A stretch of DNA of 64,000 bases from Luteolibacter pohnpeiensis (GTDB lineage: Bacteria; Verrucomicrobiota; Verrucomicrobiia; Verrucomicrobiales; Akkermansiaceae), in assembly GCF_016595435.1 (NCBI RefSeq), contig NZ_JAENIJ010000024.1, positions 1 to 64,000 on the forward strand, in the 5' to 3' direction. The translations under genes and the position numbers were made by a program. The notes under the pieces are model-generated. The model did no database searches. It was not told the DNA's origin and saw only the letters and a list, made by a program, of their open reading frames with translations. Below, in pieces: positions 1-6,578 of the stretch (within the stretch, counting starts at the first letter, position 1; the number at the start of each line of letters is the position of its first letter).

Positions 1-164
1 AAGTTCTCGTGAGGCGCGACTCCTTCGCAGCAATCCGATCTACTACCAACGTAGTTCAAACTACCAAATTCACTCCGACTCTCCCATCACCAACCAGGAC
101 GTCATTCCGGCAGCGGCCGCAAAGGTTAAACTACCGAATCAATCATATTCATTCTTATCCAGAA
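1..164 (-). other. Partial fourth integron-type cassette, no clear gene
   Basis: This is the DNA to the left of the third attC-like site. Reading leftwards it starts with TTCTGG followed by ATAAGAATG, which matches the start layout of the neighbouring cassettes, but that ATG opens only an 8-codon frame ending in TAA. No other convincing frame is seen before the window edge. By the cassette rule seen in the three complete units, this cassette should end in an attC whose first box is CCAGAAC; that box is not in the window. It could be a non-coding cassette, a broken one, or one whose gene starts further left. Confidence 0.55.
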
Positions 165-253
165 CGTTAGAGTGGTGGCACGGCGGTGTCGAGCATCCAG
201 AGTGAAGCGAACTAACGAGCTTGTTCGCCGTTGCCACCCACGCCTTGTTCTCC
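159..253 (-). repeat. attC-like recombination site 3
   Basis: Read on the minus strand, the site opens with GGAGAAC (247-253) and closes with GTTCTGG (159-165). Its arms GGTGGCAACGGCG (226-238) and CGCCGTGCCACC (174-185) are inverted repeats with one unpaired base, the asymmetry expected of attC hairpins. Length is about 95 nt, within the usual attC range. The opening box is the exact reverse complement of the GTTCTCC box that starts the cassette it belongs to. The stop codon of the preceding lipoprotein gene lies inside the site. Confidence 0.85.
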
Positions 254-613
254 CGGTCCTTCTTTCAGTGCGCGAGCCACCATAGGACTTGCGAATACTG
301 GGTCTTTGGAGCCGAGAGGAAACTCGTTATCTGAATCGAGCGTTAGTTCGGATCTCTTCACACGATAGTTGGTGGAAACCTTCACCAAGTGGCTGAAGTA
401 ATGATAGTGTGCATCACTGCCACGATACCAAAGTGTGCTCAAACTCCCTCCAGAAGTGAACTGGCCGAGGTGGGCCGGCTGAACTACGTATCCGCCTGGT
501 GACAGAGCGGGCAATCCTCCAGAGCATCCTCCGAGCGGGATTACAGCGATCAATCCGACGAGCAAACAAATGGTTTGGCTTGCGATTTGGGACATCGGAC
601 GGCGGAATGTCAT
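212..613 (-). CDS. Cassette-encoded lipoprotein, function unknown
   Basis: The protein has about 133 residues and an N-terminal hydrophobic stretch ending in the lipobox-like LGGC, so it is probably exported and lipid-anchored. The mature part is short and Gly/Ser/Tyr rich, and I recognise no family. I chose the ATG at 613 because it sits 11 nt inside the cassette boundary, in the sequence TTCTCCTAAAAATG, which matches the start of the next cassette (TTCTGCATAAAATG). An upstream in-frame ATG at 637 would lie inside the preceding attC site. Downstream, the reading frame ends within attC site 3. This near-leaderless layout suggests it relies on read-through from an upstream promoter. Confidence 0.75.
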   Translation of the reverse strand: MTFRRPMSQIASQTICLLVGLIAVIPLGGCSGGLPALSPGGYVVQPAHLGQFTSGGSLSTLWYRGSDAHYHYFSHLVKVSTNYRVKRSELTLDSDNEFPLGSKDPVFASPMVARALKEGPGEQGVGGNGEQAR

Positions 614-618
614 TTTTA

Positions 619-744
619 GGAGAACGTCAAAGCACACACACCGCGTGACGGCAGCCGCGTGTTGACTAGGTGTTGAGGGTTTTAGTCACGTTAAAACTTC
701 GACTCGGAGCGGGTCAGGCGGTTGGGTGCTGCGGCTTGTTCTGC
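619..744 (-). repeat. attC-like recombination site 2
   Basis: On the minus strand the site opens with GCAGAAC (738-744) followed by AAGCC, and closes with TTTGACGTTCTCC (boundary box 619-625). Imperfect inverted arms lie at 713-729 and 632-649 (GCACCCAACCGCCTGAC against GTCACGCGGTGTGTGTGC). The opening box is the exact reverse complement of GTTCTGC, the box that begins its own cassette. The left half shares the stretch CTGACCCGCTCCGAGT with attC site 1, where it reads CTGATCCGCTCTGAGT, so the two sites belong to one repeat family. Length is 126 nt. Confidence 0.88.
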
Positions 745-748
745 TTCT

Positions 749-1138
749 TCATTCGTAACGGTTGCCGATGCTCTTAGATAGGCGCAAATTCACACCTTGG
801 GTGAACACCCATCTGTCATAGAGCGCACCGATTACGACCATTGGAATTAAAGGAATAAACTCCGAAAGCCCCAAGTCGCCTGATGTCTCGGATACCAAAA
901 CAAGGCGGTATAGGAACCACGACATAGGCAGCGCTGTGAGAATTATGGCGGCAACGTATAGGAACGGACGTGTAGAGAAATATCTCCTGATTTGCTCTTT
1001 TGATTCAAACTTCGCGCGTGTGTATAGGAAACCCAGAAGGAAATATGGAGCGAACTTGATCCACCCTAATGCAACGGAAAGCATCGCAAGAGAAAGGAAG
1101 ATCCAGCAAGCTATGATCGACTTTTGGGTGCTACTCAT
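749..1138 (-). CDS. Cassette-encoded small integral membrane protein
   Basis: The protein has 129 residues and about four hydrophobic segments (roughly residues 9-28, 28-42, 58-78 and 88-108), separated by a basic loop around residues 41-55. I recognise no family. The ATG at 1138 sits 11 nt inside its cassette, directly after TTCTGCATAAA, with no room for a normal leader. The gene stops 5 nt before attC site 2. Being a sealed unit between attC sites 1 and 2, it fits a mobile gene cassette of unknown function. Confidence 0.78.
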   Translation of the reverse strand: MSSTQKSIIACWIFLSLAMLSVALGWIKFAPYFLLGFLYTRAKFESKEQIRRYFSTRPFLYVAAIILTALPMSWFLYRLVLVSETSGDLGLSEFIPLIPMVVIGALYDRWVFTQGVNLRLSKSIGNRYE

Positions 1139-1143
1139 TTTAT

Positions 1144-1267
1144 GCAGAACGTCAAAGGCCTGGCACCCCTGATCGGGAGCGCGCTTTCGACTGCGGGTTA
1201 GTGGTTACGTTACCAGTCATCATTCGAACTCAGAGCGGATCAGGGTTGCCAGCGCTGGCTTGTTAGC
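1144..1267 (-). repeat. attC-like recombination site 1
   Basis: On the minus strand the site opens with GCTAAC (1262-1267), which overlaps the TAA stop of the preceding gene, and closes with TTTGACGTTCTGC (boundary box 1144-1150). The arms CTGGCAACCCTGATC (1238-1252) and GATCAGGGGTGCCAG (1160-1174) are a 15-nt inverted repeat with one mismatch. The opening box is the exact reverse complement of GTTAGC (1730-1735), the box that starts its own cassette. Length is 124 nt. Confidence 0.9.
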
Positions 1268-1721
1268 TTTTGGTTTCTTCGACGAGGCTTCGACCCCTCT
1301 CAAGGTAAGGCTCTAGGAACTCCTTAGCAGTCGCAACTCCTCTGCCTGGATCCCAGTCGAACTCGTCATCGATCAAATAGATCATTCCCACTTCATCTCT
1401 GGCATCCTTGCGGTTTGAGAGGCAAAAGCGTTCATACATCGTCGGCAAAATATCCTTCAATGGATGAGAAAGGTCCAAAAGTCTGACAGACATAGCTCCC
1501 AAGAACTCTTGATCGCTTGGCTCAGGTTCACTGGTGTGTTCCCTCAGCATTGATTCCAGATCGATCCTGCTGGCTCGTGACGCTGTCGAAACCTCGATAA
1601 GCCAATACGGGGGATCATCTGTCTCGCCGATCCGTCGATCTGCCCAAGCGATTACATCGTCCCGACCGATCACACCAAGCTGTAGTGCAGCGAGCAAATG
1701 ATGTGGATCTACACTGGTCAT
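1263..1721 (-). CDS. Cassette-encoded soluble protein, function unknown
   Basis: The protein has 152 residues, no signal peptide and no membrane segment. It is acidic, with many Asp/Glu residues in its second half (for example DDEFDWDPGRG near residue 118). I do not recognise a family; the size and acidity would fit an immunity-like or small binding protein, but nothing supports a specific role. Its TAA stop is part of the first box of attC site 1, and its ATG follows the cassette boundary TTAGCTCAAGAAA by 13 nt. It is the first cassette of the array. Confidence 0.78.
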   Translation of the reverse strand: MTSVDPHHLLAALQLGVIGRDDVIAWADRRIGETDDPPYWLIEVSTASRASRIDLESMLREHTSEPEPSDQEFLGAMSVRLLDLSHPLKDILPTMYERFCLSNRKDARDEVGMIYLIDDEFDWDPGRGVATAKEFLEPYLERGRSLVEETKS

Positions 1722-1724
1722 TTT

Positions 1725-1745
1725 CTTGAGCTAACAGTATAATTC
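1725..1745 (-). other. Array entry junction (attI-like boundary)
   Basis: The first cassette begins at the box GTTAGC (minus strand, 1730-1735). Unlike the three internal boundaries, the sequence before it is not the right half of an attC hairpin: there is no TTTGACG-type ending and I find no inverted repeat within about 130 nt. This is how an attI-like insertion point, or an array end, would look. No divergent integrase gene follows on the plus strand between here and ssrA. Confidence 0.45.
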
Positions 1746-1919
1746 GTTCTGCCTCATATTGAATGTCGCGAATTCATTGTCAATGGTGTGTTTGATTGGG
1801 ATTTGTAAGGTGCTGACCAATAGTTTTTTGTGAATCTCATTCAGAAACTCTGAATTTTTGGATCGCAAGGATTTCAGGGCGGGTTTGCGAGTTGGATATG
1901 CAGCTTGGAAATATCCCAT
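1731..1919 (-). CDS. Short hypothetical protein before the cassette array
   Basis: This is a 62-residue, basic, Lys/Arg-rich frame starting at the ATG at 1919 and ending in the TAG that overlaps the array junction. The frame stays open upstream to 2111, so it may be the tail of a longer or degraded gene. I recognise no domain. Its codon use is AT-richer than that of the chromosomal genes to the right, which would fit acquired DNA. It may not be a real gene. Confidence 0.3.
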   Translation of the reverse strand: MGYFQAAYPTRKPALKSLRSKNSEFLNEIHKKLLVSTLQIPIKHTIDNEFATFNMRQNELYC

Positions 1920-2223
1920 ACGATCCAAAATATCAGCAACAGTTGATGGTTCGTTAACGCAGGGACCACTCCGGCAAGTCGCCTCTAGAGATACTTCTTG
2001 CGACGCCCCCAGCGTGACTGATGAGAAAGTAGAAATTCGGATCGGGTGACACGCTCCATATCCAGAACAGGGACGCTGGATGCAAAAATGGTTTGTTGGA
2101 AAATCGCACATGTCGAAGACGGAGTCTTCCGGCCCATCCTCAAAACCTCAACCAAACAGCCTCATCCCCAATCTTTGGTGCAAACCCGAAAAGTCTTCAT
2201 CATCTTGTCGGACAGTTCAGAAG
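1920..2223. other. Intergenic stretch between array and ssrA
   Basis: About 300 nt lie here. Apart from an open minus-strand frame continuing to 2111, I see no gene, no integrase fragment and no second copy of the ssrA 3' end. It may hold the promoter that reads leftwards into the cassette array, but I cannot place one with confidence. Confidence 0.3.
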
Positions 2224-2579
2224 TGGAGGCGAGGGGAGTCGAACCCCTGTCCGAAACATCGTCGGCGTTGGTATCTACACGTTTAGCATGCGATCTGGTA
2301 TTTCGGATGCGCGTGGCCCACATGCAGCGTTACGCATCCTAGAATCCTGTTTAGTCTCAAATCGAGGCCCGGCTACCCGACCTTGATTCCAGCCTGCTGA
2401 AGTGTCGCCAGCCCCCCTAGCAGGCGTCGGGGTTTTGACGTGGTCGTCAATTAAGCGGCCAGTGCGAGCTCGTTAGAGTCTGCATTTATTTGTTTTGAGC
2501 GGCTTTTTTAGGAGGCCAGCCGATCAACCTCCACGTGCAACCAGCGCGTTGAACATCCCGTCGAAACCAGAACGCCCCC
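2224..2579 (-). ncRNA. ssrA: Transfer-messenger RNA (tmRNA)
   Basis: tmRNA rescues stalled ribosomes by acting first as tRNA-Ala and then as a short mRNA encoding a degradation tag. The 5' end (near 2579) reads GGGGGCGTTCTGGTTTCGAC, and the 3' end (near 2224) has the tRNA-like TTCGACTCCCC arm and CGCCTCCA; these ends pair as the acceptor stem. The tag frame starts at GCA and reads ADSNELALAA followed by TAA (2451-2453), with the usual LAA ending. CCA is not encoded. Its 3' end faces the cassette array, and ssrA 3' ends are common insertion sites for mobile DNA. Confidence 0.96.
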
Positions 2580-2619
2580 TTTGCTGAACGCGGAGAAGAT
2601 GCTCCAAAATGCGATTTGT

Positions 2620-3249
2620 TCAACCGCTAATTTCGTGGATCGACTCGACGTCAGCCGGTGAGTTGATTGAGTTCGCCAGGACGGTGATGAGACCTTGATC
2701 AAGGCGGTAGATCCAGCTGTGGATGGAAATGTCCTGACCGCGAGTCCACGCGTCTTCGATGATGCTGGTGCGGGCCACGTGTTTGGCTTGGTGCATGACG
2801 TTGAGTTCGCAAAGGCGATCGAGAGCCAGGCGCGGATCGAGCGAAAGTAACTCCTCGTTGTGCTTGCGGCGCAACGAGCGAATGCCGGCGAGCCAGTTGT
2901 CGATCATGCCATGGCGGACGTTTTCAAGCGCTGCCTTGACGCCGCCGCAGCCGTAGTGACCGCAGACGATGATGTGGCGAACCTTGAGCACATCGACGGC
3001 GTATTGCAGCACGGCGAGCACGTTGAAGTCGGTTTCTGCAACCACGTTGGCAACGTTGCGGTGGACGAACACCTCACCCGGGGCGAGGCCGGTGATTTGG
3101 TTGGCGGGCACCCGGCTATCTGAGCAACCGATCCAGAGGTATTCCGGACTTTGCTGGCTTGCCAATTGTTTGAAGAAATCCGGGTCCGTTTCAGTAACGG
3201 TCCGGGCCCAATTGCGGTTGTTGTCCAGGAGTTGTTTGAGCGTGAGCAT
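2620..3249 (-). CDS. can: Beta-class carbonic anhydrase
   Basis: It interconverts CO2 and bicarbonate in the cytoplasm. The 209-residue protein has the zinc ligands Cys42 (in GCSDSR), His98 and Cys101 (in CGHYGCGG), plus the Asp44-Arg46 dyad of beta-carbonic anhydrases. Length is normal for the family. The start at 3249 (MLTLKQLL) is chosen because the family begins here; a longer open frame upstream has no homologous look. It lies between ssrA and the chelatase pair, about 70 nt downstream of the latter. Confidence 0.95.
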   Translation of the reverse strand: MLTLKQLLDNNRNWARTVTETDPDFFKQLASQQSPEYLWIGCSDSRVPANQITGLAPGEVFVHRNVANVVAETDFNVLAVLQYAVDVLKVRHIIVCGHYGCGGVKAALENVRHGMIDNWLAGIRSLRRKHNEELLSLDPRLALDRLCELNVMHQAKHVARTSIIEDAWTRGQDISIHSWIYRLDQGLITVLANSINSPADVESIHEISG

Positions 3250-3316
3250 TTTTAGGTGAAATCGGGCGAAACTAACAACGTGATGGGGCTCACGTCCATC
3301 ACGGTATCGAAAAATC

Positions 3317-3994
3317 TCACGCTTCTGTGTTCGAAGCGGCCTTGCGTTCAGCGCTGGAAACCTTTTTGCATTCCGAGACGAAATGATTGCACGCCTCACG
3401 GCAGAGCAAAGGAATCGCTGCGTTTTCCGCGACCTTGCCAGGGATGCCATTGAAGCGGCTGGCCTCGCTATCGTTCAAAGGCGTGTCCTCGTCGATTTGC
3501 CAGAGGATCCGCTTGGCACATTGATGGGCAGGGCCGCAGATTTTCGTAACGAGTTCCTGCGCTCCAGCATCACTGATGAAGCGGGCGCTCCGATACATCC
3601 CGGTTTGCCGATTCAATTTATCGCGCAGGTTTTCAACGGCGATGCTTCCTTGCGCGTGAGCGACCCAAAGACCGACCGCTGCAGGGTAAAACAGGTCGAG
3701 CGCCTGTCGAATCTCCGCGACGGTGCTGAGGATCATGATCCAGCCGGATATCAAATTGGTCTGGCCTTTGGTAAAGCGATAACTGCCATCGGCAGCAAAG
3801 GTGGAAAGGTCGCGAGCGGCGAAGGGATCGCGATGGATCTCTAGAGCTGTCATTTCCGGATCCGTCAGCTTATCGGCATCGTCGACGTGGCAAAGCATCC
3901 ACTCCTGATTGGCGGGATTGGATCGAATTTCGATTTGGCCGATCCGGTGACCGCCGGAGTTGAGAAATTGGGCCAGATGCTGGGTCAGGTTCAT
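3317..3994 (-). CDS. DR2241-like 4Fe-4S protein, chelatase partner
   Basis: The 225-residue protein has five cysteines in its last third: Cys153 and Cys159 (CGPAHQC), Cys198 and Cys202 (CREAC) and Cys209. This spacing resembles the iron-sulfur region of the Deinococcus DR2241 family, in which a CbiX chelatase domain is fused to such a region. Here the two parts are separate genes 34 nt apart, with this one downstream. I infer a cytoplasmic accessory role in siroheme or cobalamin metal insertion, perhaps as a redox or stabilising partner. The start at 3994 (MNLTQHLAQF) is preferred over a longer frame that would overlap cbiX. Confidence 0.7.
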   Translation of the reverse strand: MNLTQHLAQFLNSGGHRIGQIEIRSNPANQEWMLCHVDDADKLTDPEMTALEIHRDPFAARDLSTFAADGSYRFTKGQTNLISGWIMILSTVAEIRQALDLFYPAAVGLWVAHAQGSIAVENLRDKLNRQTGMYRSARFISDAGAQELVTKICGPAHQCAKRILWQIDEDTPLNDSEASRFNGIPGKVAENAAIPLLCREACNHFVSECKKVSSAERKAASNTEA

Positions 3995-4028
3995 CGTTAG
4001 GTGGGATGCGTGGAAATGCGGTGGGGGA

Positions 4029-4853
4029 TCAGGAAACAAGGGGCTTGTGGGATTGGTCGAAGTCTTCGATCAAATCCAGAATGACATCCGCGAGAAGCTT
4101 TTCGGTGCCGATGGCGGATGAGTAATAGAGCGTTTTTCCGCGAAGGTGATGCGGATTGTGGCGGAAGACTTCGCGCTGGCTGGCGGCAGCGCCGACTTCG
4201 CTTTCCATGCCAAGCAACACAGGAATGTCTTGGTAAGAGTGCAGTCCATCGGCGATGAAAAATGGCACCACAACGACATTTGAGGTGGGGGATAGCTGAT
4301 CCCATTCTGCAACGAGTGGTGGCTCTTCCATGAACGCATCGGATACCTTGGCGTAGCCTGCATCCGAGGCGGCGATGAGCGCGACTTGATCGCGGATGGC
4401 CTTGGTGGAGTTTTGATTCAAGCCCGTGCCGTGGCCGGTGATGATGAGCGTGGTATCGGCGGGATCAACATCCGGGGCGATCTCTTTGGCGCGCTTCATG
4501 ATCAGGCCCGTCATCGATGGGTGAACGCCGACTGGCAGGCAGTAGTGGTAGGTTTTTCCAGCGATTTCTGTGGTCGGACCGCTGAGCTGAAATTCGCGCG
4601 GGATGACCTCTTGGGTGAAATAGCCTTCGCTGATGAAATCCGGAACGATGTACACCTCATCGGCGTCGATTTGATAGATCACCTCACGCATCGATGGCTC
4701 CTCTTTCCAAAAGCAGCAGTGGACCTCTGCGAATAGATGGCGACTGCGGATTTCCGCAGCGTGGTCGAAGTAGGGGCTGGATGAATCCGGGTTTTCGGTC
4801 GATCCGTGCCCGACGATGAGAAGGGCACTGTTTGGTTTCGGCGCGAGAGGCAT
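4029..4853 (-). CDS. cbiX: Sirohydrochlorin chelatase, CbiX family
   Basis: CbiX-type chelatases insert Co2+ (or Fe2+/Ni2+ in relatives) into sirohydrochlorin. The 274-residue protein has two tandem chelatase halves, each with a histidine motif: GHGS (His16) near the N-terminus and GHGT near residue 140. The two-domain length corresponds to the long CbiX/SirB-like forms. It is the first gene of a pair with the 4Fe-4S protein downstream. No other cobalamin or siroheme gene is nearby, so the metal and end product cannot be told from context. Confidence 0.85.
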   Translation of the reverse strand: MPLAPKPNSALLIVGHGSTENPDSSSPYFDHAAEIRSRHLFAEVHCCFWKEEPSMREVIYQIDADEVYIVPDFISEGYFTQEVIPREFQLSGPTTEIAGKTYHYCLPVGVHPSMTGLIMKRAKEIAPDVDPADTTLIITGHGTGLNQNSTKAIRDQVALIAASDAGYAKVSDAFMEEPPLVAEWDQLSPTSNVVVVPFFIADGLHSYQDIPVLLGMESEVGAAASQREVFRHNPHHLRGKTLYYSSAIGTEKLLADVILDLIEDFDQSHKPLVS

Positions 4854-4962
4854 GGCGAAACGTTGAAGGGGACGCGGGGGAATGCAAGAACGGGAACTTC
4901 CGGAGTCGTTCCGATCGTGAATTGCCGGTTGCGAAATTCGTCGATGGGAATATGACGCGGAG

Positions 4963-5613
4963 GTGATTTTGGACCGATTGCAACTATGGCAGGATCCGGA
5001 ACGGCGATCCGGACCGGAAGCAATGGCCGTGGATGAGTGGCTGCTGGAAACCAGCGAAGCACCGATTTTGCGGGTGTATGAGTGGGCGGGAGATTGGGCG
5101 AGTCTCGGGTATTTTGGCGATTTTTACGAAGCCTCGCGACAAATCCCAGGCGTCCGCTGGGTGCGCCGACGGAGCGGCGGCGGGGTAGTGGATCATCGGC
5201 GAGATTGGACTTACACCCTGGTGGTGCCGATCGGATGGCCGATGGCGACGCTGCGCGGAGCTGAGAGTTATCGGCAGATTCACGCCGCTTTGGCTGAAGC
5301 CTTGCGCGCGGAAGGAATCGCAACGGAGCTTGGCAATGGCGAAACGGAAACCGGTGCGGCACTGTGTTTCGAAAATCCGGTTTGCCACGATCTGGTCGCT
5401 GCGGACGGCAGAAAATTGGCGGGTGCGGGTCAGCGAAGAACAAAATTCGGCCTGTTGCATCAAGGATCAGTGGCGCTTCCTGGAAATGCCAGTCGAGCTG
5501 AGGCTTTGGCGTCAGTTATCGCGGAAAAATGGCAAGCAATCGATCTCCAGCCGCCTGTGGATTTGATCAGGAACAAGGCTGTCTCTCGCTTCCCGGAAAT
5601 CGTGGTGGTTTAA
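4963..5613 (+). CDS. Lipoate/biotin protein ligase-like protein
   Basis: The 216-residue protein has the core of the LplA/BirA/LipB-type catalytic fold: RRRSGGGVVDH (about residues 68-78) resembles the RR(x)SGGGxVxH substrate loop, and KLAGAGQ (Lys151) resembles the lysine motif K(I/L)xGxAQ that contacts the acyl-adenylate. It lacks the C-terminal accessory domain of full LplA. A role in attaching or transferring lipoate or another acyl group to a carrier protein is likely, but the substrate is not shown. The gene is convergent with, and its stop overlaps, the AraC-type regulator gene. Confidence 0.75.
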   Translation: MILDRLQLWQDPERRSGPEAMAVDEWLLETSEAPILRVYEWAGDWASLGYFGDFYEASRQIPGVRWVRRRSGGGVVDHRRDWTYTLVVPIGWPMATLRGAESYRQIHAALAEALRAEGIATELGNGETETGAALCFENPVCHDLVAADGRKLAGAGQRRTKFGLLHQGSVALPGNASRAEALASVIAEKWQAIDLQPPVDLIRNKAVSRFPEIVVV

Positions 5614-6479
5614 CCATCGCGTTGGTGGCGACGGTATTCGCGCGGGGAAAATCCGGTGACCTTGCGAAATTGTCGGGTGAAGTAGTTGCTGTCGTTAAAG
5701 CCGACTTCGAATGCGATTTCGGTGATACTTCGCTCGGTTTGCCGTAGCAAATTGCAGGCGCGGGTGATGCGGCGGCCGATCAACCAGGTGAGGGGAGACG
5801 TTCCGGTCGCGGAGCTGAATACTCGCAGAAAGGTGCGACCGGACATGTGGGCGATCGCTGCCAGTTCATCCAGATTTACCTCGCTGGTGATGTTTTGTTC
5901 CAGATGCGTCAGCACTTCGCCGATGCGGAGCAGCGCCTTTCCATCGGGTGATGGATTGCGGCCATGGATGCGGGACAGGGTTCCGATAATTTGCATGAAG
6001 TTGGAGGTGGCCATGAGGCCGAAACCCGGGTCGCGCTCCTGGAGCTCGCGTTCCAGCCGACCGACTAATTCTAGAATCCTTGCCATTTCGCCTGCCGCCA
6101 GGCGCATCGTGCGTTTGCTGGGTCGACGCGAATTTGGGTAAGTGTCCTGGGTGAATAAAACGTGGTAGCCCGCCACCGATGGCAAATCTAACAAGCTCAT
6201 GCCGATGCGGTCTGGCTGATAGAGAATATTGACGAGTCGCAGGTCTTCCACGTCCCGGTATTCATGTTCGCGCTTGCCCGTGATGACGATCACATCGCCT
6301 GCGGTGAGCTCGCGAACCTCCGAACCACTGACATGGGTGCATCTGCCACCTGTCACGATGATCAACTCGGCAAATTCGTGCGAGTGCAGTCCAAATTCCG
6401 CCTGTGGCTCCCTGCGTTCGACGCTAATAGGGAAACCGTCAGGATGAAACCAGTCACCAATTTTGAGAACTCTCTTCAC
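5610..6479 (-). CDS. AraC-family regulator of the rhamnose locus
   Basis: The protein (289 residues from the GTG at 6479) has an N-terminal cupin sensor half, with histidines in LHSHEFAELIIV, and a C-terminal double helix-turn-helix ending in the AraC signature (GFNDSNYFTRQFRKVTGFSP). This is the RhaS/RhaR layout. It is divergent from rhaA across about 100 nt, so it very probably controls rhaA and the transporter in response to rhamnose. The start is uncertain: no good ribosome binding site is seen, and an ATG at 6626 would place the N-terminus inside rhaA. Confidence 0.85.
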   Translation of the reverse strand: MKRVLKIGDWFHPDGFPISVERREPQAEFGLHSHEFAELIIVTGGRCTHVSGSEVRELTAGDVIVITGKREHEYRDVEDLRLVNILYQPDRIGMSLLDLPSVAGYHVLFTQDTYPNSRRPSKRTMRLAAGEMARILELVGRLERELQERDPGFGLMATSNFMQIIGTLSRIHGRNPSPDGKALLRIGEVLTHLEQNITSEVNLDELAAIAHMSGRTFLRVFSSATGTSPLTWLIGRRITRACNLLRQTERSITEIAFEVGFNDSNYFTRQFRKVTGFSPREYRRHQRDG

Positions 6480-6505
6480 TGGCGGGATCGTGCTGGTTTT
6501 TGGCC

Positions 6506-6538
6506 GGACAGTGGAGGTTTTTCTGCAAAATCCTGTCC
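6506..6538. promoter_or_regulatory. Candidate AraC-type operator
   Basis: The divergent promoter region between the AraC-type gene and rhaA contains the inverted pair GGACAG (6506-6511) and CTGTCC (6533-6538), separated by 21 nt. AraC-family activators such as RhaS bind paired half-sites of this kind. It is the only clear symmetric element in this 100-nt gap. The assignment is positional and unproven. Confidence 0.35.
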
Positions 6539-6578
6539 ATGATCGGCATCCCAATTCATCAATCTGAAAACCCGATCC

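Noticed and set aside
1858-2049. An integrase gene remnant on the plus strand beside the cassette array
   Set aside because: The 63-residue frame has none of the tyrosine recombinase motifs.
2046-2386. Three overlapping plus-strand frames
   Set aside because: They lie partly opposite ssrA and lack any recognisable domain; structured RNA sequence often gives open antisense frames.
4679-5463. Minus-strand frames of 159 and 254 residues
   Set aside because: They are antisense to the lipoate-ligase-like gene and to the start of cbiX, with Pro/Arg-rich shadow composition.
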